57,493 nt of DNA from an uncultured Phycisphaerales bacterium (GTDB lineage Bacteria > Planctomycetota > Phycisphaerae > Phycisphaerales > UBA1924). The notes beneath the pieces were generated by a model. It did not search any database, was not told where the DNA came from, and was given only the letters and a program-made list of their open reading frames with translations. Where the stretch lies: the NCBI GenBank assembly GCA_937995595.1, contig CALKJW010000045.1, forward strand, positions 1 to 57,493, given 5' to 3'. This document shows positions 7,683 through 16,466 of this stretch, piece after piece. Position 1 is the stretch's first letter. Every line of letters starts with the position of its first letter. The translations under genes and the position numbers were made by a program.

Positions 7683-9746
7683 GTGGGCAAGTTCGACATC
7701 GACGACATCCTGTCCGAACTGGGCGTGGACGGCCGGGGTGCCGATGCCCCGGCCCGCCCGCGCCCGCGGCCCGCGCCGCCCCCGGCGCCCGACGCCGCGC
7801 CCCAGCCGCCGCGCCGCCACGCCGTCGACGCGGCCGAGCGGTCCTTCGCCACCCTCCCGGCCGTGCCCAGCGGCCAGCGGTCGTTCGCCGAGTCGGTGAC
7901 CGTCGAGCACGACCCGAGCGTCCCCGTGCGCGGTCGCGAGACCGCGGCCAACGTGGGCGCGGCGATGTCCACCGTCTACCAGCCCGACGCGTCGCAGTCG
8001 GGCGCGTCGGCCACGCCGCTGGGCGATTTCCTCGTCCAGAGCGGCGCCATCACCCCCCAGCAGCACACCGCCGCGCAGACGGTGCTCAAGGCCTCGCCGG
8101 GCCGGCGGCTCATCGACGTGCTGATCGAGCAGGGCGGCGACGAGGTGAAACTCTGCGCCGGCGTGGCGTCGTTCGCGGGCGTGCCTTTCGAGCGGGTGGA
8201 CATGGAGAAGGGCCTGGACGGCGGGTTCGACGGCGTGCTCCTCCAGCGCCTGACCGCCGAGTTCTGCAAGCAGAACCTCGTGCTGCCGCTGCGGACCGTC
8301 AAGATCGGCTCGGGCCCCAACGCCCCCACGCGCGTGGTGATCGGCGCGGCCAACCCCGACGACGTCTTCCTGCTCGACGAGGTGCGCCGGCGGCTGGGGG
8401 TGACGGGCGTCAAACTCGTCGTCGTCCCGCCCAGCGACATCCGCGGCGCGGTCGAGATCATCGGCGGCGGCGAGCAGGCGGCCGACGTGGACCTGTCGCA
8501 GATCCTCGACGAGGTCGAGGAGGGCGACGTCCAGGTCGAGAAGGCCAAGGAGACGCAGGAGGTCGACCTCGAGAAGGCCGCGGAGGAAAGCCCGGTCATC
8601 CGGTACGTGAACTACATCATCCAGACCGCCGTGAAGGAGGGCGCGTCGGACATCCACATCGAGCCGGCGGAGAAGAAACTCAAGGTGCGGTTCCGCATCG
8701 ACGGCGTGCTCTTCGAGATGATGCACCCCCCGGCGGGCATGGCCAACGCGATCACCTCGCGCCTGAAGATCATGGCCAACCTCGACATCTCCGAGCGCCG
8801 CCTGCCGCAGGACGGGCGCATCCGCTGCACCGTCGCCGGGCGCAAACTCGACCTCCGCATGTCCACGCTGCCCAACGGCGCGGGCGAGAAGACGGTGCTC
8901 CGCATCCTCGACACCAGGTCGATCAGCGTCGGGCTGGACGACCTGGGCTTCTCCGAGGAGGCGCTGGTCATCTGGAAGAAGGCCATCGACGAGCCGCACG
9001 GCATCGTGCTGGTCACCGGCCCCACCGGCTCGGGCAAGACCACCACGCTCTACGCCTCGCTGCGCCAGATGGACAAGCAGTCGATGAACATCTCGACGGT
9101 CGAGGACCCGATCGAGTACCACCTCGACGGCATCACGCAGACCCAGACGCACGACAAGATCGGGATGACCTTCGCCAAGGCGCTCAAGGCGCTGCTGCGT
9201 CAGGACCCCGACGTGATCATGGTGGGCGAGATCCGCGACCTCGAGACCGCCCAGACCGCGGTGCAGGCCGCGCTCACCGGCCACCTGGTCCTCTCCACCC
9301 TGCACACCAACGACGCCCCCGGCTCGATCACCCGGCTGGTCAACATCGGCATGGAGCCGTTCCTGGTCGGCGCGGCGGTGCGCGCCGTGCTGGCCCAGCG
9401 GCTGGTCCGCCGACTGTGCGCCCACTGCAAGGCCAACGAGCCGCCCAGCGAGGAACTGGCCGAGTTCCTGGGCATGAACGGCATGGACGCCGACGGCGTC
9501 TGGGTGCCCAAGGGCTGCGACAAGTGCCGCAACACCGGCTACTCGGGGCGCGTGGGCATCTACGAACTGTTGAGCGTCGACGACCAGTTGCGCGACATCA
9601 TCGCCCGCAACCCCAACGTGGCCGAGTTCCGCCGCCTGTGCATCGAGCGCGGCATGGTCACGCTCCGCAACGACGGCATGCGCAAGGTCGCGCGCGGCCT
9701 GACGAGCATCCAGGAAGTCCTGAGCGCGACCGAGTCCGGCTCGTGA
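7683..9746 (+). CDS. pilB: PilB/GspE-type assembly ATPase
   Basis: This hexameric cytoplasmic ATPase powers pilus extension or type II secretion. A Pro/Ala-rich disordered segment fills the first 90 residues. An MshEN/T2SSE-N domain follows (about 115-260, GDFLVQSGAITPQQ at its start), then the ATPase core. Walker A GPTGSGKT begins at residue 446, the Asp box lies around 470-490, and Walker B reads RQDPDVIMVGEIRD near 505. The zinc-binding tetracysteine motif is CAHC near 578 and CDKC near 612; it marks PilB/GspE and is absent from PilT. The start codon is GTG, preceded by AGGAAG. It is the last gene of the pilM-to-pilB run. The extension motor lies here while the retraction motor pilT is 5.4 kb away. 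Confidence 0.93.
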   Translation: MGKFDIDDILSELGVDGRGADAPARPRPRPAPPPAPDAAPQPPRRHAVDAAERSFATLPAVPSGQRSFAESVTVEHDPSVPVRGRETAANVGAAMSTVYQPDASQSGASATPLGDFLVQSGAITPQQHTAAQTVLKASPGRRLIDVLIEQGGDEVKLCAGVASFAGVPFERVDMEKGLDGGFDGVLLQRLTAEFCKQNLVLPLRTVKIGSGPNAPTRVVIGAANPDDVFLLDEVRRRLGVTGVKLVVVPPSDIRGAVEIIGGGEQAADVDLSQILDEVEEGDVQVEKAKETQEVDLEKAAEESPVIRYVNYIIQTAVKEGASDIHIEPAEKKLKVRFRIDGVLFEMMHPPAGMANAITSRLKIMANLDISERRLPQDGRIRCTVAGRKLDLRMSTLPNGAGEKTVLRILDTRSISVGLDDLGFSEEALVIWKKAIDEPHGIVLVTGPTGSGKTTTLYASLRQMDKQSMNISTVEDPIEYHLDGITQTQTHDKIGMTFAKALKALLRQDPDVIMVGEIRDLETAQTAVQAALTGHLVLSTLHTNDAPGSITRLVNIGMEPFLVGAAVRAVLAQRLVRRLCAHCKANEPPSEELAEFLGMNGMDADGVWVPKGCDKCRNTGYSGRVGIYELLSVDDQLRDIIARNPNVAEFRRLCIERGMVTLRNDGMRKVARGLTSIQEVLSATESGS

Positions 9747-9783
9747 CGCGACGCCGGCGCGCGGTACACTGCGCGCTCCATGC

Positions 9784-10944
9784 TCAGGAGCGCGCGTATG
9801 TCGCGGCTTTCGCCACAGGTGCAGCCGCCGCCCGCTCGCGGCGGGCGCTGAGCGCCCCGCCCAGCGCCAGGCGCAGCACGCGGCGCTGCGCGCTGGACAG
9901 GGCGAAGGCGTCCAGTTGGTCGGGGCGCACGCGGGCGCGATCCGTGTCGCCAGCGTGCGCGCCGCGCGGCCAGCGGCGCGGCGCCGCGCCGCGGTACACG
10001 TCGAACCGCACCAGCCGGTGCGTCGTCGCGTGCGTGAACGTGCCGCGGGCGTGCAGGTCGCGCGCGGCAAGGCCGAGGGCGCGGGCCAGTTCGGCGCGCG
10101 TGGGCGCGCGGTCGGCGCGCTCGACCGTCGGCGCCTGCCACAGGCCGGCCCACATGCCGCCCTCGGCGCGGCGCTGCAGCACGATGCGGCCCGCGCCATC
10201 GACCAGCACCGCCGATGCGCAGTGCACCGTCTGCCGCGCGGCCCGGCCCTTCGGGAGCGGGATGCGCGCCTGCGTTCCCGTGCGCCGGGCGGCGCACGCC
10301 GGCGCGAGCGGGCACGCGTCGCAGCGCGGCGCGGCGGGCGCGGGCAGGCACACCGTCGCGCCCAGTTCCATGACCGCTTCGTTCACGACGCCCGCGCCGA
10401 CGCCCCGCGCCCCCGCCGCGGCGATTCGCGCGGCGTGGTCCCACAGCCACGCGCGTGCCGCGCGGTCGTCAGGGCGCGTCGCGCGCCCGTGCACGCGCAG
10501 CAGCACCCGCGCGGTGTTCCCGTCGACGATCGGCGCCGCGTCGCCGAAGGCGATCGACGCCACCGCGCCCGCCGTGTAGCGTCCGACGCCGGGCAGTTCG
10601 AGCAGGTCGTCCACGGTCCGCGGCACCGCGCCGCCGAAGCGCTCGACGATCAGTCTCGCCGCGGCGTGCAGGTTGCGCGCCCGCCGGTAGTAGCCCAGCC
10701 CCGCCCACAGCGCGAGCACCTCGCGCTGGTCGGCCGCGGCCAGCGCGCCGGGCGTGGGGAATCGCCGCATGAACAGCGGGAACCGCTCGGCGATGCGGGA
10801 GACCTGCGTCTGCTGCAGCATGGTCTCGGAGACGAGCACGGCCCACGGGTCGCGCGGCGAGCCGATCGGCCCGCGCCAAGGCAGGTCGCGCGCCGATGCG
10901 CGGAACCAGCGTGCCAGGTCATCGATGGTTCGGGCGTTCAACAC
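9784..10944 (-). CDS. mutY: A/G-specific adenine DNA glycosylase MutY
   Basis: MutY removes adenine mispaired with 8-oxoguanine. The N-terminal helix-hairpin-helix domain carries the catalytic Glu40 (SETMLQQTQV), the hairpin LPGVGRYTAG near 117 and the catalytic Asp141 (VDGNTARV). Four cysteines at 199, 208, 211 and 217 form the iron-sulfur loop; the first spacing is 8 residues where the usual value is 6. The C-terminal NUDIX-like 8-oxoG recognition domain begins near 240 (SAVLVDGAGRIVLQRR) and includes the FTHATTH segment. The start is GTG with no Shine-Dalgarno site. It is convergent with pilB, with 37 bp between the stops. The length (386) is normal. Confidence 0.93.
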   Translation of the reverse strand: MLNARTIDDLARWFRASARDLPWRGPIGSPRDPWAVLVSETMLQQTQVSRIAERFPLFMRRFPTPGALAAADQREVLALWAGLGYYRRARNLHAAARLIVERFGGAVPRTVDDLLELPGVGRYTAGAVASIAFGDAAPIVDGNTARVLLRVHGRATRPDDRAARAWLWDHAARIAAAGARGVGAGVVNEAVMELGATVCLPAPAAPRCDACPLAPACAARRTGTQARIPLPKGRAARQTVHCASAVLVDGAGRIVLQRRAEGGMWAGLWQAPTVERADRAPTRAELARALGLAARDLHARGTFTHATTHRLVRFDVYRGAAPRRWPRGAHAGDTDRARVRPDQLDAFALSSAQRRVLRLALGGALSARRERAAAAPVAKAATYARS

Positions 10945-11033
10945 GGAGAGGCGTGCGATGGAGAGGCGTTCAAGGCAGGCCGCGGGTGCGTACGGATCGA
11001 AGCCCTCCGGCGCGGCGGCGACCGGCCGCGACG

Positions 11034-11156
11034 CGGGAACACGGATGAATCAGATCAAGGCCACGGATGATGCGGATGAGACGTGCTCAAATCCAGCGTC
11101 GGATCCACGTTTGTGCGTGTGGGTCCGTGGCTCTGATCCGTCTGGTCGGTGTTCCT
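11034..11156. repeat. inverted decamer-type repeat pair without a gene
   Basis: Two arms face each other across about 20 bp. The left arm (11036-11082) contains ACGGATGA, GCCACGGATG and GCGGATGA. The right arm (11101-11156) read in reverse contains GGAACACCGACC, CGGATCAGAGCCACGGA and CGTGGATCC. Both outer ends share GGAACAC. The same ACGGAT/ATCCGT words border the restriction-modification island at 33601 and 35222. No reading frame of note lies inside. This fills the 264-bp gap between mutY and yidC. Confidence 0.6.
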
Positions 11157-11208
11157 GCCTTGAACTCGTGTGTCGCGCGATCTTCGCGCGGGTGGGTGGG
11201 GCGGGGGA

Positions 11209-13554
11209 TCACTTCCGCCGGTTCTTCTTCTCGGCCTGCCGCTTCTGTTCTTCGATGAGTTTCTGCCGGCGCTCGACCTCGGCCTGCAGGCGGGCGAAGA
11301 AGCCTGGCCTGCTGGGCGCGGCCTTGCCCCTGCGGTCGAGCGCGGGCCTGCCCGACGCCGCGGCCGCGGCGGCGTGCGCCTCGCGGCGCTTCTCCAGTTC
11401 GTCCGCGTGGGCGCGGATCCACTTGCTCTCGAGGATGCCCAGCGTCGAGTTGATCATGAAGTACAGCGACAGCCCCGCCGGGGCGTTGTACATGAACAGG
11501 GGGAACATCACCACCATCATCACCTTCATGATCTTCTGCTGCTGCTGCTGCTCGGGCGTGAGCGGGGTGGCCGAGGGCGGCGTCATGTACTTCTGCTGGA
11601 TGTAGAACACCACGCCCAGCAGCAGGGGCAGGATGTTGAGGCCCTGGATGCCGCCCATCATCGTCGACAGCAGCGGGACGTGGAAGCCCTCCTTGCTCCA
11701 GCCGAAGGCCTGGTGGAAGTTGATGAAGTTGTCCGGCTCGGCCAGGTCGCCCAGGAACATCCACCGCCCGCCGCTGACCGCCTGGAACAGCCCGAAGAAC
11801 GCGGCCTGGTGGCGGAGTTCGAAGGTGAAGTAGATCATCGCGTACAGCGCGATCCAGATCGGCATCTGCAGGAACGGGGGCAGGCAGCCGCGTGCCGCGG
11901 CGCCGTAGTCGACGTGCTCCTCCTTCATCAGGCGGGTGATCTCCTCGCGCATCTTGGCGGGGTCGTTCCTGTACTTCTCCTGGATCGCCTTCTGCTTGGG
12001 GGCCAGCGCCTGCATCTGCTTGCCGAATCGCAGCATGCTCAACTGGCTCCAGCGCGTCACCGGGTGCAGCACGCCGCGCACGCAGACCACGAGCACGATG
12101 ATCGCCAGCGCCCAGTCGAACACGACGTAGTCGTGCAGCGTCCCGAGGAACCACCGCAGGAAGTACGCCACCGGCTGGAACGTGCACGGCGCGCACGGGC
12201 CGCCGAAGGTGAAGATGACCAGCGCGGGCAGGTTGTAGAACGCCGCGGCGGGCTCGGCCGCGATGAACCGGCGTGACAGCGGCCCGGCGTAGACCACCAT
12301 CGACAGGTCGTGCGTGGCGCCGGGCGCGACGGTGAACGCGGGCGAGGTGGCGCGCAGGATCATCGCGCCCGCGCGATCGTCCGGGCCGGGGATGGGCAGG
12401 GCCAGCCGCTCGACGCGCGACAGGAGCGGGAAGGCCTTTTCCACGCCGCGCGGCCGCGACGGGTCCGCCCCCGCCGGCAGCGGCGGGTGCACCGCGACGG
12501 CGAAGTAGCGGCTGGTCATCGCGGCCCACGCGATGGCGTAGTTCTCCCTGATCGCGTGCTCGTCGGGCCAGAGTTCCCTGATCGGGTAGAAGCGCCCGCC
12601 CGGCCCGTACGACGGCTTGCCCAGCGCGGCGTCGTGGCTGATGCGGTACTCCTTGGCCAGCACGTCGCGCACGTCGTTGATGTTGGGCGGCGGCAGATAG
12701 CCGAAGCGCACGCGGCGCACGTCGCCGCCGTAGCGCAGCACGCCCTGTGGCAGGTCCGCCGGGCCGTACTGGCTCCACACGATCGAGAGTTCGCGCCCCG
12801 AGACGTTCTCGAAGCGCTGGTCGATCGTGAACTCGTGCGAGTTGGGCGCGAGGCGGTACGCGCGCGTGAGGCGCGCCACCTCGCGCTCGGTCCCGTCGTC
12901 GGCACGCTCGACGATCACCGCCTCGAACGCGCCGGGCCCGGTCGGGCGCCACAGCGTCACGCCCGGGTCGCGCGTGTCCAGCGAGAGGTCCACCGCGACG
13001 CCGTCGATGGTCACGCTGCCCGCGGCGAACGGCGTCGCGCCCACGCGGTCGCTCCCGCCCAGCGAGTAGAACCGCTGGATGGTCTCGTGGTCGGCCCTGT
13101 CGATGTGCTCGAAGTAGTCGGCCAGCGTCAGGCTGTGCAGCCCGGCGCCGAACGGCGAGAACTCCAGGCGCATGCGGAACTGCCCGCCCTCGGAGGCGGG
13201 CGTCAGGCCGCCGATCGGCGGCGCCGCTTCGGCGGGGAATCGTCGCGCCGACAGCGCACGCGGCGGGGCGGTGGGCGGCGCGGCGACGGGCGCGGGCTGC
13301 GCGGCCTGCGGCGCGGGCGCGCCCGGCTCGGCCGCGACGGGCGGGGGCTCGGCCGCCGGCGCGGCCGGCGTGGGCGGCTCGGCCGGCGCGGGTTTGGCGC
13401 CCTCGGCCGCCGCGGCGGTCGGCGGCGTCGCGGGCCGGGGCAACGCCTTGCGCGAGTTCGACGTGGCGATCAGGTAGAACAACCCGATGCCGAGCATCAG
13501 GACGCCAAGCGGCACCAGCAGCCGCAGCGGACTCTTCTTCCGGGCTTCGGGCAT
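11209..13554 (-). CDS. yidC: membrane protein insertase YidC
   Basis: YidC inserts and folds inner-membrane proteins, alone or with Sec. The N-terminal anchor span lies at about 10-29. An Ala/Pro-rich linker (about 38-95) leads to the large periplasmic beta-sandwich domain (about 100-430), as in Gram-negative YidC. The conserved core with five spans starts near 455 and includes FDWALAIIVLVVCVRGVLHP, CLPPFLQMPIWIALYAMIYF and VVFYIQQKYM. Six glutamines in a row near residue 670 are encoded mainly by a (CTG)n run on the opposite strand. The C-terminus ends in a Lys/Arg-rich tail, typical of proteins that bind ribosomes. At 781 residues it is longer than E. coli YidC (548). rpmH and rnpA, common neighbours, are absent. 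Confidence 0.95.
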   Translation of the reverse strand: MPEARKKSPLRLLVPLGVLMLGIGLFYLIATSNSRKALPRPATPPTAAAAEGAKPAPAEPPTPAAPAAEPPPVAAEPGAPAPQAAQPAPVAAPPTAPPRALSARRFPAEAAPPIGGLTPASEGGQFRMRLEFSPFGAGLHSLTLADYFEHIDRADHETIQRFYSLGGSDRVGATPFAAGSVTIDGVAVDLSLDTRDPGVTLWRPTGPGAFEAVIVERADDGTEREVARLTRAYRLAPNSHEFTIDQRFENVSGRELSIVWSQYGPADLPQGVLRYGGDVRRVRFGYLPPPNINDVRDVLAKEYRISHDAALGKPSYGPGGRFYPIRELWPDEHAIRENYAIAWAAMTSRYFAVAVHPPLPAGADPSRPRGVEKAFPLLSRVERLALPIPGPDDRAGAMILRATSPAFTVAPGATHDLSMVVYAGPLSRRFIAAEPAAAFYNLPALVIFTFGGPCAPCTFQPVAYFLRWFLGTLHDYVVFDWALAIIVLVVCVRGVLHPVTRWSQLSMLRFGKQMQALAPKQKAIQEKYRNDPAKMREEITRLMKEEHVDYGAAARGCLPPFLQMPIWIALYAMIYFTFELRHQAAFFGLFQAVSGGRWMFLGDLAEPDNFINFHQAFGWSKEGFHVPLLSTMMGGIQGLNILPLLLGVVFYIQQKYMTPPSATPLTPEQQQQQKIMKVMMVVMFPLFMYNAPAGLSLYFMINSTLGILESKWIRAHADELEKRREAHAAAAAASGRPALDRRGKAAPSRPGFFARLQAEVERRQKLIEEQKRQAEKKNRRK

Positions 13555-13561
13555 GGGGCGG

Positions 13562-13567
13562 ATGATA
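13562..13567 (-). promoter_or_regulatory. candidate -10 element of yidC
   Basis: On the minus strand TATCAT (5 of 6 matches to TATAAT) ends seven bases before the yidC ATG at 13554. This spacing would give a leaderless or nearly leaderless message. The -35 region falls inside the heptamer array, where no clear TTGACA-like hexamer is seen. Confidence 0.35.
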
Positions 13568-13568
13568 C

Positions 13569-13645
13569 GAGTGCGGAGCGAAGAGTGCGGAGCGGGGAAT
13601 CGGTTCTCGGAGTGATTGCGGATTGCGGACCGTGGATTGCAGATG
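13569..13645. repeat. heptamer array upstream of yidC
   Basis: About eleven degenerate heptamers can be read in register: GAGTGCG, GAGCGAA, GAGTGCG, GAGCGGG, GAATCGG, then after one phase shift repeated GCGGATT-like units. GA dinucleotides recur every seven bases at 13569, 76, 83, 90 and 97, then again at 13614, 21, 28, 35 and 42. The C-rich strand is the sense strand of yidC, whose start codon lies 14 bases away. Confidence 0.75.
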
Positions 13646-13708
13646 GAGTAGCGCCAGCCCGGACCCCGAGCCGCGGGACCCGGACCCCGAGCACGTTTTC
13701 ACCGGGTC

Positions 13709-14491
13709 TCAGCGCCCTTCAAACAGCCGGTCGCCGAGCCAGTCGGAAAGTTCCGGGATGGCCTTGATCTTGTTCGCCGTCGCCGCGACGTCGTACTCGA
13801 CGCGCACGAACTCGATGCGGTCGGGGCGGATGATGGCGTAGCAGGCGCGCGGGTCGAGGTCGCGCGGCTGGCCGACCGACCCGACGTTGATGATCGCCTT
13901 CTCTTCCATGTACCTGTACGCGCCGTCGGTCAGTTCCGCGGGCGGGTAGAAGTCCGGCTCGTCGGTGAAGACGCCGGGCACGTGCGTGTGCCCCACGATG
14001 CACAACTTCTGCACGCGCTCGAAGATCGTCGTCACCTTGTCGGGCGCGGTGTGGCAGTCGTCGGGGAAGATGTACTCGTTGATCGGCCTCCGCGGCGAGC
14101 CGTGCACCGCCAGGATCGGCAGGTTCGTGCCCGGCGTGCTCTCGACCACGCGCACCCGCAACTGCCCGAGGAACTCGTAGCGCGACCTGCGCTTGTCCGG
14201 GTCCGGCTCGGCGTCGAACTGCTGGCGCGTCCAGTACGCCGCCTGCTCGGCGCCGGGGTTGAAGTTCGTCGGCTCGTACAGCACCGAGAAGTCGTGGTTG
14301 CCCATCAGCGACCACGCGCACCGCTCGCGCACCAGGTCCACGCACTCCAGCGGGTCCGGGCCGTACCCGATGATGTCGCCCAGGCAGATGATCCGCTCGA
14401 TGCCGCGGCGGTCGATGTCCGCCAGCACCGTCTTGAGCGCCTCGGCGTTGCCGTGGACATCCGAGATGACGGCGACCTGATCGTTCGGCAC
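13709..14491 (-). CDS. calcineurin-like metallophosphoesterase
   Basis: The two-metal phosphoesterase motifs are all present in order: SDVHGN at 10-15, LGDIIGYGPDP near 37, GNHD near 64, VHGSPR near 129 and VGHTHVPG near 166. The pattern resembles the YfcE/diadenosine-tetraphosphatase-like branch of single-domain phosphatases. The substrate cannot be read from sequence. The protein has 260 residues, no signal peptide and no membrane span, so it should be cytoplasmic. It lies downstream of repeat-rich sequence and upstream of yidC on the same strand, with 154 bp between them. No Shine-Dalgarno site is obvious before the ATG. Confidence 0.85.
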   Translation of the reverse strand: MPNDQVAVISDVHGNAEALKTVLADIDRRGIERIICLGDIIGYGPDPLECVDLVRERCAWSLMGNHDFSVLYEPTNFNPGAEQAAYWTRQQFDAEPDPDKRRSRYEFLGQLRVRVVESTPGTNLPILAVHGSPRRPINEYIFPDDCHTAPDKVTTIFERVQKLCIVGHTHVPGVFTDEPDFYPPAELTDGAYRYMEEKAIINVGSVGQPRDLDPRACYAIIRPDRIEFVRVEYDVAATANKIKAIPELSDWLGDRLFEGR

Positions 14492-14682
14492 GTGCGGGCG
14501 TTCCTGCGCGAGGAGGGGGAGGCGATCTCGGGCAAGGCAGGGGCAATGCTAAGGGCACCGGGCCGGTCGTGCTACCCCGGCTTGACCGCCGCGTCGCCTG
14601 CCTGCGCTCCCGCCTTGAAGCCGGATTGAACCACGGAGTCGCACGGGGCGCCACGGAGGTCGAGGCGGGAACCCGAAGCCCT

Positions 14683-14731
14683 GGGTGCTGAGTCGGGAGT
14701 GCCGAGTCCTGAGTCCTGAGTCCGGTGTCCT
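14683..14731. repeat. heptamer array, seven units
   Basis: Seven units in perfect register: GGGTGCT, GAGTCGG, GAGTGCC, GAGTCCT, GAGTCCT, GAGTCCG, GTGTCCT. The C-rich strand is sense for the metallophosphoesterase, which starts 192 bases away on the minus strand. Confidence 0.85.
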
Positions 14732-14785
14732 CCCCGCCTCCGCGGCCTGCTGAGCAGGCCCGGATCACTCAAGACTCAGGCGCTT

Positions 14786-14831
14786 CAATCCGTCCCATCC
14801 GTATCCCAACCGTGCCAACCGTGTTCCTGCC
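14786..14831. repeat. decamer-type ATCCGT/AACCGT repeat
   Basis: Successive words ATCCGTCCC, ATCCGTATCCC, AACCGTGCC and AACCGTGTTCC occur at a spacing of 9-11 bases. The family is the same as at 11034, 33601 and 35222, judged by the shared ATCCGTG core and the shared end GTGTTCCTGCC. Confidence 0.6.
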
Positions 14832-15103
14832 TGGGCGGGTCGGACCCGAGCCGGCGCGCGGCGCACAGGGCTGGAACCGTCGGAGTCCGCGTGGCGGTCC
14901 GAACCGGCCCGGAACCCCCGTCCCTTGGCGTGCGAACCGGCTTGCCGGTCCCGATCGTCCGTTGGCCGCTGGTTCCGGCCGCGGCCCGTTTCCGGGTTCG
15001 TCCGCGGCGTTTGTGCGCGCCGTTCGGGCGGTCGGTCGGGTACACTGAACATGGAGCGGCCCGCGGGGCCGATGTCGCTGTGTTGAACGAACAATCCGCC
15101 GGC

Positions 15104-16315
15104 ATGGCCGCGCCCCAGAGCAACGGCGCGGCCGCGGGCAAGAACGGGTCCCCCATGAGCGTTTCCTCCGACCACCACCCCACCGCGCCCCACCACGCCG
15201 GGCACGTCACGCTCGACCCCGACGAGAAGCACGACCCGCACGCGACGCGGTTCGGGGACTTCCTCAAGGCCGCGATCAAGTTCGAGGCGTCGGACCTGAT
15301 CATGAAGTCGGGCCAGAAGCCCAAGATCCGCCTGCGCGGCGCGCTCAAGCCGCTGGACACGACGCCGGTGAGCGCCGAGGAGTTCCTGTCGATCGCCAAG
15401 CACATCCTGGACGAGGAGCAGTTCAAGGATCTTCGCCACTTCGGCTCGGTGGACTTCGCGTACGACTACGACGAGGCGCACCGCTTCCGCGTGAACCTCT
15501 TCCAGGCGCGCGGCAAGCTCGCGGTCGCGGCCCGACTGATCACCTCCAAGATCCGCAAGTTCGACGAGTTGTACCTGCCGCCGATCATGTCCGAGATCGC
15601 GATGCAGCCGCAGGGCATCGTGCTGCTGTGCGGCGTGACGGGCTCGGGCAAGTCGACCACGATCGCCGCGATGCTCGACTACGTCAACGAGCGGAAGCCC
15701 GTGCACATCGTCACGATCGAGGACCCGATCGAATACATCTTCAACGACAAGAAGGCGACGGTGAACCAGCGCGAGATCGGCATCGACTGCCTGGACTTCA
15801 AGATCGCGCTCCGCGCGCTGGTCCGCGAGAACCCCGACATCGTGCTCGTCGGCGAGATGCGCGACAAGGAGACCTTCGAGGCCGCGCTGCACGCCGCGGA
15901 GACCGGCCACCTGGTCTACGGGACCATCCACGCCTCGAGCACCACGCAGACCTTCAGCCGCATCTACGGCCTGTTCGAGCAGGAGGAGGTCGAGCAGGTC
16001 CGGCGCATCCTCGGCTACCAGATGCGCGCGTTCGTGTATCAGAAACTGCTCCCCACGCTCCGGCCGGAGATCCACCGCATCCCCGCGATCGAGATCCTCA
16101 TCAACAACTCGGTCGTGCGCAAGCACATCCTCGAGGGGCGCGAGGGCGAACTCCGCGAGTACTTCAACACCATCGAGGCCCAGCAGTCGGGCATGAAGGA
16201 CTTCAACCAGTCGCTGGTCGAACTGGTCGAGGGCGAGTACATCCACGTCCGCACGGCCATCGAGGCCTCGCCCAACGTCGACGAACTGCAGATGCGCCTC
16301 AAGAAACTGGGCTGA
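15104..16315 (+). CDS. pilT: PilT-type retraction ATPase
   Basis: PilT hexamers depolymerise type IV pili and drive twitching. An N-terminal tail rich in His, Ala and Pro (about 1-45) precedes the PilT N-domain (FGDFLKAAIKFEASDLIMKS). Walker A GVTGSGKST begins at residue 177, the Asp box is VTIEDPIEYIF, and Walker B is ENPDIVLVGEMRD. The His box is GTIHASSTTQT. The zinc tetracysteine of PilB is absent, which separates it from the ATPase at 7683. The C-terminus lacks the strict PilT AIRNLI motif, so PilU is possible. The start is uncertain: ATG 15104 gives 403 residues and ATG 15155 gives 386; neither has a clear Shine-Dalgarno site. Confidence 0.88.
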   Translation: MAAPQSNGAAAGKNGSPMSVSSDHHPTAPHHAGHVTLDPDEKHDPHATRFGDFLKAAIKFEASDLIMKSGQKPKIRLRGALKPLDTTPVSAEEFLSIAKHILDEEQFKDLRHFGSVDFAYDYDEAHRFRVNLFQARGKLAVAARLITSKIRKFDELYLPPIMSEIAMQPQGIVLLCGVTGSGKSTTIAAMLDYVNERKPVHIVTIEDPIEYIFNDKKATVNQREIGIDCLDFKIALRALVRENPDIVLVGEMRDKETFEAALHAAETGHLVYGTIHASSTTQTFSRIYGLFEQEEVEQVRRILGYQMRAFVYQKLLPTLRPEIHRIPAIEILINNSVVRKHILEGREGELREYFNTIEAQQSGMKDFNQSLVELVEGEYIHVRTAIEASPNVDELQMRLKKLG

Positions 16316-16466
16316 GGCCCGGCCCGACGCCTGCTCGCTCGCGCCCGTCGTCCCGCTCGGGGACGCCGGTTCGGCGTCCGTTGTGCTAGACTTCGCCCCC
16401 TTCCTCGCGGCCGGAGATCCCGGCCCGCCGGTCACCGTCACCCCTGGACCGAGGAGCGTCAAGCCG

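Larger units (their letters stand above)
14492..15103. other. 612-bp repeat-rich intergenic region
   Basis: No convincing gene is present. Two divergent genes (metallophosphoesterase and pilT) flank it. It holds an ACGGAG-type cluster (about 14632-14660), a seven-unit heptamer array (14683-14731) and ATCCGT/AACCGT words (14786-14824) ending in GTGTTCCTGCC. That last word also ends the repeat near 11156. TACACT at 15041-15046 is a possible -10 element for pilT. Confidence 0.6.

Noticed and set aside
9765-9770. TACACT as a plus-strand promoter after pilB
   Set aside because: No plus-strand gene follows, and no -35 lies 16-18 bases upstream.
11526-11545. CTG repeat in yidC as an unstable microsatellite
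   Set aside because: Only a few perfect units; it encodes six glutamines in a cytoplasmic loop and seems an ordinary low-complexity stretch.
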